This document shows, piece after piece, positions 30,563 through 40,731 of a stretch of 64,000 bases of DNA. The stretch spans positions 1 to 64,000 of the forward strand of contig NZ_AP025944.1 in assembly GCF_024349685.1 (NCBI RefSeq). Direction: 5' to 3'. Positions within the stretch are counted from its first letter, which is position 1. The number at the start of each line of letters is the position of its first letter. The notes under the pieces are model-generated. The model worked only from the letters and a program-made list of their open reading frames with translations. It was not told the DNA's origin and ran no database searches. The DNA comes from Pseudomonas sp. LRP2-20 (lineage in GTDB: Bacteria > Pseudomonadota > Gammaproteobacteria > Pseudomonadales > Pseudomonadaceae). Both the position numbers and the translations under genes were made by a program.

Positions 30563-30877
30563 TCAACCTGATGTCTTGTTGAGCTTCTTCAGGAACACGG
30601 TCATCTCTTTCTCGGCCTGCTTGTCGCCATGGGCCTGCGCCGCAACTATCCCGTCCTCCCAGGCCTTGCGCGCCGCTGGCAGGTCACCGACCAACTGATA
30701 CGCCTTGCCCAGCAGTTTCCACGCCGCCGAATACTTCGGATCCTGCTCCACACACCGTGCCAGGTGCACCGCCGCCTCCGCACCATTGCCCTCATCGAGC
30801 CAGGCCTTGCCCAGGCCAAACCGCAGCAGCGGGTTATCCACACCCTTGGCCAGCATCTTCTCCAGCGATTCGCGCAT
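30563..30877 (-). CDS. Small tetratricopeptide-repeat protein
   Basis: 104-residue cytoplasmic protein with two to three TPR-like helix pairs (LLRFGLGKAWLDEGNGAEAA; PKYSAAWKLLGKAYQLVGDL; AARKAWEDGIVAAQAHGDKQ). No signal peptide is visible. Such proteins mediate protein-protein contacts; no partner can be named. It lies 11 bp downstream of trkA on the same strand, so it is probably the last gene of the rsmB-trkA transcript. A DnaA box is at its 5' end (30834-30842). Confidence 0.8.
   Translation of the reverse strand: MRESLEKMLAKGVDNPLLRFGLGKAWLDEGNGAEAAVHLARCVEQDPKYSAAWKLLGKAYQLVGDLPAARKAWEDGIVAAQAHGDKQAEKEMTVFLKKLNKTSG
30834..30842 (+). other. DnaA box (exact)
   Basis: TTATCCACA in the TPR gene, codons GVDNP on the minus strand. 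Confidence 0.6.
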
Positions 30878-30888
30878 GCCCTCTTCTC

Positions 30889-32262
30889 CTAGAAGAAACT
30901 CAAGCCGACGTGGAACAGCTTCTCCACATCGCGAATGTGCTTTTTATCCACAACGAACAGGATGACGTGGTCGCCCGACTCGATCACCGTGTCGTCGTGG
31001 GCGATCAGCACTTCCTCGTCGCGGATGATCGCGCCGATGGTGGTGCCCGGTGGCAAGGCAATGTGCTCGACGGCCTTGCCGACCACCTTGCTCGACTTCG
31101 AATCGCCGTGCGCCACCGCCTCGATGGCTTCGGCTGCGCCGCGGCGCAGCGAGTGCACACTGACGATATCGCCGCGCCGCACGTGCGCCAGCAAGGTACC
31201 GATGGTGGCCAGCTGCGGGCTGATGGCGATGTCGATTTCGCCGCCCTGAACCAGGTCGACATAGGCCGGGTTGTTGATGATGGTCATTACCTTGCCCGCG
31301 CCCAGCCGCTTGGCCAGCAGCGACGACATGATGTTGGCTTCGTCGTCGTTGGTCAGGGCCAGGAAGATGTCGGCGTCGGCGATGTTCTCTTCGAGCATCA
31401 GGTCCTTGTCCGAGGCACTGCCCTGCAGCACCACAGTGCTTTCCAAGGTATCGGAGAGGTGCCTGCAGCGTGCCGCGCTCATCTCGATGATCTTCACCTG
31501 GTAGCGGCTCTCGATGGCTTCGGCCAGACGCTCGCCAATCTGCCCGCCTCCGGCGATGACAATGCGTTTGTTGGTCTCGTCGATGCGGCGCAGCTCGCCC
31601 ATCACGGCGCGGATGTCCTTCTTTGCGGCGATGAAGAACACTTCGTCATCGGCTTCGATCACCGTGTCGCCCCGCGGAGTAATGGGCCGGTCGCGGCGGA
31701 AGATCGCCGCCACCCGGGTATCGACGTTGGGCATGTGCGCGCGGATCTGGCGCAGCTGCTGGCCCACCAGCGGGCCGCCGTAATAGGCCTTCACCGCCAC
31801 CAGCTGGGCCTTGCCCTCGGCAAAGTCGATCACCTGCAGCGAGCCCGGGTGTTCGATCAGGCGCTTGATGTAGTTGGTCACCACCTGCTCGGGGCTGATC
31901 AGCACGTCGACCGGGATGTGGTCGTTGTCGAACAGCTCTTCGCGGGTCAGGTAGGCCGACTCACGCACCCGGGCAATCTTGGTGGGGGTGTGGAACAGCG
32001 AATAGGCCACCTGGCAGGCGACCATGTTGGTCTCGTCACTGTTGGTTACCGCCACCAGCATGTCGGCGTCGTCGGCACCGGCCTGGCGCAGCACCGTCGG
32101 CAGCGAGCCACGGCCTTGCACGGTGCGGATGTCCAGGCGGTCGCCCAGGTCGCGCAGGCGGTCGCCATCGGTGTCGACCACGGTGATGTCGTTGGCTTCG
32201 CTGGCCAGGTGTTCCGCCAGCGTACCGCCCACCTGCCCTGCGCCGAGGATGATGATCTTCAT
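30889..32262 (-). CDS. trkA: Trk potassium uptake regulator TrkA
   Basis: Peripheral NAD(H)-binding gating protein of the TrkH/TrkG potassium channel. The 457 residues hold two tandem RCK units: [18 protein letters not shown] at the start and [18 protein letters not shown] at about 233. Each is followed by a TrkA-C domain ([40 protein letters not shown]). It lies 23 bp after rsmB on the same strand. TrkH is not in the window. A DnaA box lies at 30944 within the C-terminal FVVDKKHI codons. Confidence 0.97.
   Translation of the reverse strand: MKIIILGAGQVGGTLAEHLASEANDITVVDTDGDRLRDLGDRLDIRTVQGRGSLPTVLRQAGADDADMLVAVTNSDETNMVACQVAYSLFHTPTKIARVRESAYLTREELFDNDHIPVDVLISPEQVVTNYIKRLIEHPGSLQVIDFAEGKAQLVAVKAYYGGPLVGQQLRQIRAHMPNVDTRVAAIFRRDRPITPRGDTVIEADDEVFFIAAKKDIRAVMGELRRIDETNKRIVIAGGGQIGERLAEAIESRYQVKIIEMSAARCRHLSDTLESTVVLQGSASDKDLMLEENIADADIFLALTNDDEANIMSSLLAKRLGAGKVMTIINNPAYVDLVQGGEIDIAISPQLATIGTLLAHVRRGDIVSVHSLRRGAAEAIEAVAHGDSKSSKVVGKAVEHIALPPGTTIGAIIRDEEVLIAHDDTVIESGDHVILFVVDKKHIRDVEKLFHVGLSFF
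30944..30952 (+). other. DnaA box (exact)
   Basis: TTATCCACA in trkA, codons VVDKK; 110 bp from the box at 30834. Confidence 0.6.
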
Positions 32263-32285
32263 CCGCTACTCCCTACCTTTTGTTC

Positions 32286-33596
32286 TTATCCGCGCGAGGC
32301 GGCGATCTTGATCAGCTTGGCATAGTAGAACCCGTCGTGGCCGCCTTCCTGGGCCAGCAACTGGCGGCCGTGGGGCTGGCGCAGGCCGGCTGCGGTGGCC
32401 AGGTCCAGCTCACGGGCGCCCGGGGTGCGGGCGAGGAAGGCGTCGATCACTTCGGTGTTCTCGGTCGGCAGGCTGGAGCAGGTGGCGTACAGCAACATGC
32501 CGCCCACTTCCAGGGTTGGCCACAGGGCATCGAGCAGTTCGCCTTGCAGCGTGGCCAGGGCCGGGATGTCGTCGGCCTGACGGGTCAGCTTGATGTCCGG
32601 GTGGCGGCGGATCACGCCGGTGGCCGAGCACGGTGCATCGAGCAGGATGCGCTGGAACGGCTTGCCGTCCCACCAGCTGGCAGTGTCGCGGGCATCGCAG
32701 GCGATCAGCTCGGCGTCCAGCTGCAGGCGGTCGAGGTTCTCGCGCACGCGGGTCAGGCGCTTGGCTTCGAGGTCGATGGCCACTACATGGCCCAGGCCAG
32801 CTTCGGCTTCGAGCAGATGGCAGGTCTTGCCGCCCGGGGCGCAGCAAGCGTCGAGCACGCGCTGGCCGGGTGCCAGTTCCAGCAGGTCGGCGGACAGCTG
32901 CGCGGCTTCGTCCTGCACGCTCACCCAGCCTTCGGCAAAGCCTGGCAGGCCGCGCACGTCGCAGGCTTCGGCCAGCACGATGCCGTCACGGCTGTACTGG
33001 CAGGCGCTGGCGGCAACGCCCGCCTCGGCCAGCAGCGCCAGGTAGGCGTCACGGCTATGGTGGCGGCGGTTGACGCGCAAGATCATCGGCGGGTGGGCGT
33101 TGTTGGCAGCGCAGATGGCTTCCCACTGCTCCGGCCAGAAAGCTTTCAGCGACTTCTGCAGCCAGCGCGGGTGCGCGGTGCGCACTACCGGGTCGCGCTC
33201 CATGCCGGCCAGCAGTTCCTCGCCTTCACGTTGGGCGCGGCGCAATACGGCATTGAGCAGGCCCTTGGCCCAAGGCTTCTTCAGCTTGTCGGCACAGCCA
33301 ACGGTCTCGCCGATGGCGGCGTGGGCCGGGATGCGGGTGTAGAACAGCTGGTACAGGCCGACCAGCAGCAGCGCCTGCACATCGGCGTCGGCGGCCTTGA
33401 ATGGCTTCTGCAGCAGCTGAGCGGCCAGCAGGTCGAGGCGGGGCTGCCAGCGCGCGGTGCCGAATGCCAGGTCCTGGGTCAGGCCGCGGTCGCGTTCTTC
33501 GACCTTGTCCAGCTGTGCCGGCAGTGAGCTGTTCAGCGAGGCCTTGCCGCTGAGGACAGCGGCAAGGGCGCGGGCGGCGGCGAGGCGCGGGTTCAT
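32286..33596 (-). CDS. rsmB: 16S rRNA (cytosine-967-C5)-methyltransferase
   Basis: RNA m5C methyltransferase (formerly Sun/Fmu). The 436 residues have an N-terminal NusB-like RNA-binding domain (about 1-140) and a Rossmann methyltransferase domain. The SAM-binding motif is [15 protein letters not shown]. Motif IV is [17 protein letters not shown] and motif VI is [15 protein letters not shown] with the catalytic cysteine. Its start overlaps the fmt stop by 4 bp (ATGA), the classical fmt-rsmB-trkA order. Confidence 0.97.
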   Translation of the reverse strand: MNPRLAAARALAAVLSGKASLNSSLPAQLDKVEERDRGLTQDLAFGTARWQPRLDLLAAQLLQKPFKAADADVQALLLVGLYQLFYTRIPAHAAIGETVGCADKLKKPWAKGLLNAVLRRAQREGEELLAGMERDPVVRTAHPRWLQKSLKAFWPEQWEAICAANNAHPPMILRVNRRHHSRDAYLALLAEAGVAASACQYSRDGIVLAEACDVRGLPGFAEGWVSVQDEAAQLSADLLELAPGQRVLDACCAPGGKTCHLLEAEAGLGHVVAIDLEAKRLTRVRENLDRLQLDAELIACDARDTASWWDGKPFQRILLDAPCSATGVIRRHPDIKLTRQADDIPALATLQGELLDALWPTLEVGGMLLYATCSSLPTENTEVIDAFLARTPGARELDLATAAGLRQPHGRQLLAQEGGHDGFYYAKLIKIAASRG

Positions 33597-34525
33597 TGGC
33601 CCAGTACCTTGCCGGCGGCGAATTTCTCGCGGCGGCTGTTGAACAGGTCGCTGAAGTTAAGCGCCTTGCCACCGGGCAATTGCAGGCGGGTCAGGCTCAG
33701 GGCCTGGTCACCGCAGGCGACTACCAGGCCATCCTTGCTGGCGGAGAGGATTTCACCCGGCGCGCCTCTGCCTGTGGACAAGTTGGCGGCCAGTACCTTG
33801 ACGCTCTCGCCGTCGAGCGTGCTGTGGCACACCGGCCAAGGGTTGAAGGCGCGGATCAGGCGTTCCAGCTCGATGGCCGGGCGGCTCCAGTCGATGCGGG
33901 CTTCGTCCTTGTTCAGCTTGTGTGCGTAGGTGGCCAGGGCATCGTCCTGAACTTCACCTTGCAGCGAACCGTCAGCCAGACCGGCGATGGCCTGGACTAC
34001 AGCAGGCGGGCCCATTTCGGCGAGGCGGTCGTGCAGGCTGCCGCCGGTGTCGTCGGCGCTGATCGGGGTGACCACTTTGAGCAGCATCGGCCCGGTATCC
34101 AGGCCGGCTTCCATGCGCATCACGGTCACGCCGCTCTCGGCATCGCCCGCTTCCACGGCGCGCTGGATCGGCGCCGCACCGCGCCAGCGAGGCAGCAGCG
34201 AGGCGTGGCTGTTGATGCAGCCCAGGCGGGGGATGTCGAGCACCACCTGGGGCAGGATCAGGCCGTAGGCGACCACCACCATCAGGTCTGGCTTGAGCGC
34301 AGCCAGTTCAGCCTGTGCTTCGGCATTGCGCAGGGTCGGTGGCTGGAACACCGGGATGTCATGGGCCACGGCCAGTGCCTTGACTGCACTGGGCATGAGC
34401 TTCTGGCCACGACCGGCAGGGCGGTCAGGCTGGGTGTAGACGGCCACGATCTCGTACGGGCTGTCGAGCAGGGCCTTGAGGTGTTCGGCGGCAAACTCTG
34501 GAGTGCCTGCAAAGACGATGCGCAT
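33593..34525 (-). CDS. fmt: Methionyl-tRNA formyltransferase
   Basis: Formylates initiator Met-tRNA using 10-formyltetrahydrofolate. The 310 residues show [15 protein letters not shown] at the start and the family signature region [20 protein letters not shown]. The conserved folate-site block [14 protein letters not shown] and the C-terminal tRNA-binding domain follow. It lies between def and rsmB. A hairpin terminator sits in the def-fmt gap, so fmt may have its own promoter. Confidence 0.98.
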   Translation of the reverse strand: MRIVFAGTPEFAAEHLKALLDSPYEIVAVYTQPDRPAGRGQKLMPSAVKALAVAHDIPVFQPPTLRNAEAQAELAALKPDLMVVVAYGLILPQVVLDIPRLGCINSHASLLPRWRGAAPIQRAVEAGDAESGVTVMRMEAGLDTGPMLLKVVTPISADDTGGSLHDRLAEMGPPAVVQAIAGLADGSLQGEVQDDALATYAHKLNKDEARIDWSRPAIELERLIRAFNPWPVCHSTLDGESVKVLAANLSTGRGAPGEILSASKDGLVVACGDQALSLTRLQLPGGKALNFSDLFNSRREKFAAGKVLGQ

Positions 34526-34540
34526 GGAGTTCTCGCTTCA

Positions 34541-34571
34541 AAAAAGAAAAAGGCTTGCCGGAGCAAGCCTT
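34541..34571 (-). terminator. Intrinsic terminator between def and fmt
   Basis: On the minus strand AAGGCTTGC-TCCG-GCAAGCCTT is followed by TTTCTTTTTT. The stem spans 34550-34571 and the T tract 34541-34549. It would end or attenuate def transcripts before fmt. Confidence 0.85.
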
Positions 34572-34585
34572 CTGGAAGGTGGGGA

Positions 34586-35092
34586 TCAGGCTTGCTGGCG
34601 GTGCTGCTTTTCCAGCTTCTTCTTGATCCGGTCGCGCTTGAGCTGCGACAGGTAGTCGACGAACAGCTTGCCGTTGAGGTGATCGAACTCGTGCTGCACG
34701 CACACAGCCAGCAGGCCTTCGCATTCCAGCTCATACGGCTTGCCGTCGCGGTCCTGGGCCTTGACCCGCACACGCAGTGGGCGGTCGACGTTCTCGTAGA
34801 AGCCCGGGACCGACAGGCAGCCTTCCTGGTACTGGCCCATGTCGTGGGTCAGTTCTTCGACAGTCGGGTTGATGAAGACGCGCGGTTCGCTGCGGTCTTC
34901 GCTGAGGTCCATGACCACCACCTGCAGGTGCACATTGACCTGGGTGGCGGCCAGGCCGATGCCGGGGGCTTCGTACATGGTTTCAAACATGTCGTCGATC
35001 AGCTGACGCAAGGCGTCGTCGAACACCGTCACCGGTTTGGCGATGGTGCGCAGGCGCGGGTCCGGGAATTCGAGAATGTTCAAGATGGCCAT
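34586..35092 (-). CDS. def: Peptide deformylase
   Basis: Metalloenzyme that removes the formyl group from nascent proteins. The 168 residues contain motif 1 [10 protein letters not shown], motif 2 EGCLSVPG with the metal cysteine, and motif 3 QHEFDHLNG with the HEXXH-type ligands. It is the first gene of the def-fmt-rsmB-trkA run, followed by a terminator. It is divergent from dprA; the 206 bp between them hold an A/T-rich stretch and a DnaA box but no gene. Confidence 0.98.
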   Translation of the reverse strand: MAILNILEFPDPRLRTIAKPVTVFDDALRQLIDDMFETMYEAPGIGLAATQVNVHLQVVVMDLSEDRSEPRVFINPTVEELTHDMGQYQEGCLSVPGFYENVDRPLRVRVKAQDRDGKPYELECEGLLAVCVQHEFDHLNGKLFVDYLSQLKRDRIKKKLEKQHRQQA

Positions 35093-35244
35093 AAGGTCAG
35101 GCAGTCACTGTGCGGTCGGTTGAAAACTGAGCACACATAATAAAGGGAAACGGGGATTTCGGCACCTGGCAAGCTCGTCTAGGGTGTCTATGGGCGTGAT
35201 AGCCCCCAATCAATGGACAGCTTTTCAAAGTGTTACTCACAGAG

Positions 35245-35253
35245 TTATCCACA
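35245..35253 (+). other. DnaA box (exact), intergenic
   Basis: TTATCCACA in the def/dprA divergent gap. Confidence 0.7.
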
Positions 35254-35298
35254 GGTTGTGCCACGTAGATGGCCCTGTTTCGATCAAGGATGATCCCC

Positions 35299-36396
35299 AT
35301 GCCCAGTTACCATTCGTCGCCTTGTCCACCTTCCGAACTGGAAGCGCGATTACGTCTGCACCGCCTGCCCGAGACGGGATTGCGACGCTTTCGTACCTTG
35401 CTGGAGGCCTTTGGCAGTGCTTCTTCCGCGCTCAGTGCGCCGGGCTCGGCCTGGCGTGCGTTGGGCATAGGGCAGGCCAGTATCGATGCCCGGCGCAGCG
35501 CCGAAGTGCGCGACGGCGCGCTGGCCGCAATGGCCTGGCTAGAGGGCCCTGACCAGCATTTGCTGATGTGGGACGGCCCTGACTACCCGGCACTGCTGGG
35601 GGAAATCGACGATGCCCCCCCGCTGCTTTTCGTTGCTGGCAACCCGGCACTGCTTGACCGACCTCAGCTGGCGATTGTGGGCAGCAGGCGTGCCACACCT
35701 CCGGCACTCGACACGGCCAGGGCATTTTCCCGCTCCCTGGCGCAGGCCGGTTTCACCATCACCAGCGGGCTCGCCCTGGGCATCGATGGTGCCGCTCATC
35801 GGGCGGCGCTGGAGGTCGGAGGGGGCACCGTAGGTGTGCTTGGCACAGGCTTGCAAAAACTTTATCCACAGCGCCACTGTGACCTTGCCCGGATGATGGT
35901 CGACCGAGGTGGCGCACTGGTGTCCGAGTATCCGCTCGACGCCGGGCCGCTGCCGGGCAACTTCCCGCGGCGCAACCGCATCATCAGCGGCCTGTCGCTC
36001 GGGGTGCTGGTGGTCGAGGCCAGCCTTGCCAGCGGCTCGTTGATTACCGCCCGCCTGGCGGCCGAGCAGGGCCGCGAGGTGTACGCGATTCCCGGTTCGA
36101 TCCACCATCCGGCGGCCAAGGGCTGCCATCAACTGATCCGCGATGGTGCATTGCTGGTGGAAAGCGTGGAGCAGATCCTGGAAAGCCTGCGCGGTTGGCA
36201 GAACCTGCCGCCCGCGATCGTGGAAAAACCGGCGCATCCGCTGCTTGCCCTGCTACATGCCGCACCACAGACTAGCGAGAACCTGGCCCACTTCAGCGAC
36301 CGGCCGCTGGCCGAGGTGCTGGCGCAGCTGACGGAACTGGAGCTGGAAGGCCGGGTCAGCAATGTCGCCGGGCGTTGGTTTGCCCGCGCCGGCTAA
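35299..36396 (+). CDS. dprA: DNA-processing protein DprA
   Basis: Loads RecA on incoming single-stranded DNA in natural transformation and is widely conserved even in strains not known to be competent. I choose ATG 35299 (MPSYHSSPCPPSEL) because AAGGA lies 8 bp upstream; ATGs at 35269 and 35290 are alternatives. The 365 residues have the Rossmann-like core AIVGSRRATPPAL, ITSGLALGIDGAAH, GVLGTGLQKLYPQRH, FPRRNRIISGLS and SGSLITARLAAEQGR. A winged-helix C-terminus follows. tsaC lies 43 bp downstream. A DnaA box lies within the KLYPQR codons. Confidence 0.94.
   Translation: MPSYHSSPCPPSELEARLRLHRLPETGLRRFRTLLEAFGSASSALSAPGSAWRALGIGQASIDARRSAEVRDGALAAMAWLEGPDQHLLMWDGPDYPALLGEIDDAPPLLFVAGNPALLDRPQLAIVGSRRATPPALDTARAFSRSLAQAGFTITSGLALGIDGAAHRAALEVGGGTVGVLGTGLQKLYPQRHCDLARMMVDRGGALVSEYPLDAGPLPGNFPRRNRIISGLSLGVLVVEASLASGSLITARLAAEQGREVYAIPGSIHHPAAKGCHQLIRDGALLVESVEQILESLRGWQNLPPAIVEKPAHPLLALLHAAPQTSENLAHFSDRPLAEVLAQLTELELEGRVSNVAGRWFARAG
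35862..35870 (+). other. DnaA box (exact)
   Basis: TTATCCACA in dprA, codons LYPQR. Confidence 0.6.
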
Positions 36397-36439
36397 GTAC
36401 ACTGCGCGCAAGCAAGGTTAAAAAGGCGGAGAGACACAA

Positions 36440-36997
36440 ATGGTGAGCAGTTTTCGTGTGCAACAAGCCGCACGTGAGATCCGGGCGGGCGCAGTGATCG
36501 CCTACCCGACGGAAGCGGTCTGGGGCCTGGGCTGCGACCCGTGGAACGAGGACGCGGTGTATCGCCTGCTGGCGCTGAAGTCGCGGCCTGTGGATAAAGG
36601 CCTGATCCTGGTCGCCGACAACATCCGCCAGTTCGACTTTCTGTTCGAGGACTTTCCCGAGGACTGGATCGACCGCATGAGCGCCACCTGGCCAGGTCCG
36701 AACACCTGGTTGGTACCGCACCAGGACCTGTTGCCCGAGTGGGTGACCGGGCAGCATGACACCGTGGCGCTGCGCGTCAGCGACCATCCGCTGGTACGTG
36801 AGCTGTGCGCGCTGGTGGGGCCGCTGATTTCCACCTCGTGCAACCCGGGCGGGCGCCCGGCGGCGAAGACCCGGTTGCGGGTGGAACAGTACTTCCATGG
36901 CCAGCTGGACCTGGTGCTCGGTGGGGCGCTGGGCGGACGGAAGAATCCGAGTGTGATTCGTAACCTGGCGACCGGTGAAGTCGTTCGCCCGGGCTGA
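36440..36997 (+). CDS. tsaC: Threonylcarbamoyl-AMP synthase (Sua5/YrdC family)
   Basis: Makes threonylcarbamoyl-AMP from threonine, bicarbonate and ATP for the tRNA t6A37 modification. The 185 residues have [19 protein letters not shown], the KxR motif in [16 protein letters not shown], and the nucleotide-site end [12 protein letters not shown]. It is the short TsaC form with no C-terminal Sua5 domain. It follows dprA by 43 bp in the order usual for Pseudomonas. A DnaA box overlaps the PVDKG codons. Confidence 0.96.
   Translation: MVSSFRVQQAAREIRAGAVIAYPTEAVWGLGCDPWNEDAVYRLLALKSRPVDKGLILVADNIRQFDFLFEDFPEDWIDRMSATWPGPNTWLVPHQDLLPEWVTGQHDTVALRVSDHPLVRELCALVGPLISTSCNPGGRPAAKTRLRVEQYFHGQLDLVLGGALGGRKNPSVIRNLATGEVVRPG
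36589..36597 (-). other. DnaA box (exact)
   Basis: TGTGGATAA in tsaC, codons PVDKG. Confidence 0.6.
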
Positions 36998-37074
36998 TGC
37001 CGCTGGCGATTGGACCGCAAAACGGCTGAAGAACCTGAAAAAGAAGGTGTGAGGGCTGACAGGTGCCTGCCATT

Positions 37075-37335
37075 AGGTTTGCAGCGCCTGCGAGATCGAG
37101 CGCCGCCCGCGCGGCGCATCGCGAGCTGCGCTCGCTCCTACGTTTGTTTCCAGCCAGTCAGTCCTATGCGATTTGCGCGCGAACGCCTTGGTGCCTGACT
37201 CGATATTGCGTCGTACCTACAAGGCGGTCGCGCGAGCCTGGCACTGGCGAAACTGGCCCGAAACAAACGTAGGAGCGAGCGCAGCTCGCGATGCGCCGCG
37301 CGGGCGGCGCTCGATCTCACAGCTGCTGCAAACCT
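37075..37335. repeat. 261-bp giant inverted repeat (MITE-like or composite REP element)
   Basis: The 381-bp gap between tsaC and qor holds no gene but a very large palindrome. The outer arms of 76 bp (37075-37150 and 37260-37335) match at all but about four positions. The centre adds nested arms CGCGCGAACGCCTTG (37176-37190) and CAAGGCGGTCGCGCG (37220-37234). The arms contain GTAGGAGCGAGCGCAGCTCGC, which resembles a second REP class of pseudomonads. No transposase frame is inside. Confidence 0.9.
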
Positions 37336-37378
37336 CAAGGCGAGCACCTGGCGGCCATGCTGCGATCTCCAGCCAGGC

Positions 37379-38356
37379 TCAAGGCAGCAGAACGGTAGAC
37401 CCCACCGTCCTGCGCGCCGACAACTCCGCCTGGGCCTTGGCCGCCTCACCCAACGGGTACCGCTGCTGGATATCCACAACCAGCTTGCCACTGCCAATTA
37501 TCGCGAACAGGTCATCGGCCATGGCCTGGGTGTTCTCGGCATTGTTGGCATAGGTCGCCAGCGTCGGCCGGGTGACATACAGCGAACCCTTCTGCGACAG
37601 GATCCCCAGGTTCACCCCGCTCACCGCCCCCGAAGCATTGCCGAAGCTCACCATCAACCCACGCGGCTGCAGGCAGTCCAACGAGGTGAGCCAGGTGTCG
37701 GCACCGACACCGTCATACACCACCGGGCACTTCTTGCCATCGGTCAGTTCCAGCACCCGCTTGGCCACGTCCTCGCGGCTGTAGTCGATGGTCGCCCACG
37801 CCCCCAACGCCTTGGCCCGCTCGGCCTTCTGGGCGGAGCTCACGGTACCGATCAGCTTGGCGCCAAGCGCCTTGGCCCACTGACACGCCAGGGAACCCAC
37901 ACCACCCGCTGCGGCGTGGAACAGGATCACCTCACCCGGTTTCACCTCATAGGTCTGTTTCAGCAGGTACTGCACGGTCAGCCCCTTGAGCATCACCGCT
38001 GCCGCCTGCTCAAAACTGATGTAGTCAGGTAGCTTGACCAGGTTGGCTTCCGGCAGCGTATGTACCTCGCTGTAAGCGCCCAGGGGGCCGCCGGCATGGG
38101 CCACGCGATCGCCGACCTTGAGCCGGGTCACGCCCTCGCCCACGGCTTCGACCACGCCCGCCGCCTCGGTGCCCAGACCCGAAGGCAGGGACGGCGGCGC
38201 GTACAGCCCGCTGCGGAAGTAGGTGTCGATGAAGTTCAGGCCGATCGCATGGTTACGCACGCGCACCTGCTGCGGCCCAGGTGGGGCGGGGTCGAATTCC
38301 ACAAGCTGCAGCACTTCCGGGCCGCCATGCTGGCTGAACTGGATACGCTTGGCCAT
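37379..38356 (-). CDS. qor: NADPH:quinone oxidoreductase
   Basis: Zinc-independent member of the medium-chain dehydrogenase family; reduces quinones with NADPH. The 325 residues include NHAIGLNFIDTYFRSGLY and the quinone oxidoreductase block GLGTEAAGVVEAVGEGVTRLKVGDRVA. The nucleotide-binding AAAGGVGSLACQWAKALGA follows. There are no catalytic zinc cysteines. It is divergent from hemF and follows the large palindrome that separates it from tsaC. Confidence 0.95.
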   Translation of the reverse strand: MAKRIQFSQHGGPEVLQLVEFDPAPPGPQQVRVRNHAIGLNFIDTYFRSGLYAPPSLPSGLGTEAAGVVEAVGEGVTRLKVGDRVAHAGGPLGAYSEVHTLPEANLVKLPDYISFEQAAAVMLKGLTVQYLLKQTYEVKPGEVILFHAAAGGVGSLACQWAKALGAKLIGTVSSAQKAERAKALGAWATIDYSREDVAKRVLELTDGKKCPVVYDGVGADTWLTSLDCLQPRGLMVSFGNASGAVSGVNLGILSQKGSLYVTRPTLATYANNAENTQAMADDLFAIIGSGKLVVDIQQRYPLGEAAKAQAELSARRTVGSTVLLP

Positions 38357-38413
38357 CTCGCACTCCTGTTGTCGGGATCGGGAAAAGGCCTTCTATCGGA
38401 CGCCTTTGCTTGA

Positions 38414-39403
<990 letters not shown>

Positions 39404-39406
39404 GCC

Positions 39407-39415
39407 TGTGGATAA
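39407..39415 (-). other. DnaA box (exact), intergenic
   Basis: TGTGGATAA in the 25-bp hemF-aroE gap, just before the aroE ribosome site. Confidence 0.65.
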
Positions 39416-39428
39416 ACAAGGAATTGTC

Positions 39429-40253
39429 ATGGACCAGTATGTTGTTTTCGGTAACCCCATCGGCCACAGCAAGTCGCCGCTGATCCACCGTCTGTTCGCC
39501 GAACAGACCGGCCAGGACCTGGAATACGCCACGCTGCTGGCGCCGCTGGACGAATTCAGCGATTGCGCGCGCGGCTTCTTCAAGCAAGGCAGTGGCGGCA
39601 ACGTCACCATACCGTTCAAGGAAGAAGCCTACCGCCTGTGCGACAGCCTGACGCCGCGTGCCCAGCGTGCGGGTGCGGTGAACACACTGAGCAAGCTGGC
39701 TGACGGCACGCTGCAGGGCGACAACACCGACGGTGCTGGCCTGGTGCGCGACCTGACGGTCAATGCCGGGGTCGAACTGGCCGGCAAGCGCATTCTCATC
39801 CTCGGGGCCGGTGGCGCCGTGCGCGGCGTGCTGGAGCCGATCCTGGCGCATCAGCCGCAGTCGCTGGTGATTGCCAACCGTACGCTGGAGAAGGCTGAGC
39901 AGCTGGCGCGGGAGTTCGATGAACTGGGGCCTGTGGTGGCCAGCGGGTTTGCCTGGTTGCAGGAGCCGGTGGACGTGATCATCAACGCCACTTCCGCGAG
40001 CCTGGCCGGCGAGTTGCCGCCGATTGCCGACAGCCTGGTCGAGGCGGGGCGCACGGTGTGCTACGACATGATGTATGGCAAGGAGCCGACGCCATTCTGC
40101 CGGTGGGCTGAGAAGCTGGGAGCGGCCAAGGTGCTGGATGGGCTGGGGATGCTGGCTGAGCAGGCGGCTGAGGCTTTCTTTATCTGGCGTGGGGTACGGC
40201 CGGATACGGCACCGGTGATGGCTGAGCTTCGCCGCCAGCTGATGCGCAACTGA
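39429..40253 (+). CDS. aroE: Shikimate dehydrogenase (NADP+)
   Basis: Reduces 3-dehydroshikimate to shikimate in aromatic amino-acid synthesis. ATG 39429 is preceded by AAGGA at 7 bp; the protein has 274 residues. It has the substrate motif [13 protein letters not shown], the catalytic Lys/Asp region TIPFKEEAY and [11 protein letters not shown], and the NADP fold [13 protein letters not shown]. Codons become less biased near the 3' end, where a small antisense frame (40180-40491, minus) overlaps the last 74 bp. Confidence 0.98.
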   Translation: MDQYVVFGNPIGHSKSPLIHRLFAEQTGQDLEYATLLAPLDEFSDCARGFFKQGSGGNVTIPFKEEAYRLCDSLTPRAQRAGAVNTLSKLADGTLQGDNTDGAGLVRDLTVNAGVELAGKRILILGAGGAVRGVLEPILAHQPQSLVIANRTLEKAEQLAREFDELGPVVASGFAWLQEPVDVIINATSASLAGELPPIADSLVEAGRTVCYDMMYGKEPTPFCRWAEKLGAAKVLDGLGMLAEQAAEAFFIWRGVRPDTAPVMAELRRQLMRN

Positions 40254-40491
40254 CCTGCCCTTGATATGCCTGGAGGTTGGCCTTTTCGAGGCGAATCTCG
40301 TGGTCGTAGTAAGCCAACTTTTCGGCGGATTGCTTTTTGCCTGTATAAGCCTGCTGTTCGCCTTTCAGTGTTTGCAACCGGGCAATGCGTTCCTTTGCCC
40401 GGGTTGCGCATTCATTGCTGGTCTCTCCAAAGGCACTGCAAGACAAAATGCCTGAGAGGGCCAAGGTCATGAGTGCAGTGTGGAGAGGCAT
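40180..40491 (-). CDS. Small exported protein with a coiled-coil-like core, unknown function
   Basis: 103-residue frame with a signal peptide ([23 protein letters not shown]). A charged helical core with two cysteines follows ([20 protein letters not shown] and later [10 protein letters not shown]), and then a Pro-rich tail. The pattern recalls small periplasmic DUF1090-like proteins, but I do not recognise the family firmly. The signal peptide and lower GC support a real gene. The ribosome site is weak and the last 74 bp lie antisense to aroE. Confidence 0.5.
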   Translation of the reverse strand: MPLHTALMTLALSGILSCSAFGETSNECATRAKERIARLQTLKGEQQAYTGKKQSAEKLAYYDHEIRLEKANLQAYQGQVSCASAGGEAQPSPVPYPAVPHAR

Positions 40492-40579
40492 GGCGCATAC
40501 CTGTGCGGAGTTGATACCTCACATCTTCCGTATCATTGACTCCAGCACAACTGGCAAAAATGTCAGGTCGTTCCCTTGA

Positions 40580-40670
40580 GGAAGCGGGCTTTCCCGCGAA
40601 GCCGACACCGTGGTGAATGGCACGGGCTTCGCCCGTGTTCGCGGGCAAGCCCGCTCCCACAGGGATCGCG
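40580..40670. repeat. REP cluster upstream of the small exported protein gene
   Basis: Contains GAAGCGGGCTTTCCCGCG and, inverted, CGCGGGCAAGCCCGCTCCCAC, with an extra small palindrome ACGGGCTTCGCCCGTG between them. It lies between two minus-strand genes. Confidence 0.85.
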
Positions 40671-40731
40671 CCAGATCCTAGAAATTGAGCAAGACAGTTG
40701 CTCCCACAATTGAAATGTGCAGGTCTGCCTG

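Noticed and set aside
30757..32325. Plus-strand frame opposite trkA
   Set aside because: trkA is intact with both RCK domains; the opposing frame has no motif.
37075..37335. CRISPR array or small-RNA gene
   Set aside because: The repeats are inverted rather than regularly spaced direct repeats, and no promoter or terminator pair frames a short RNA.
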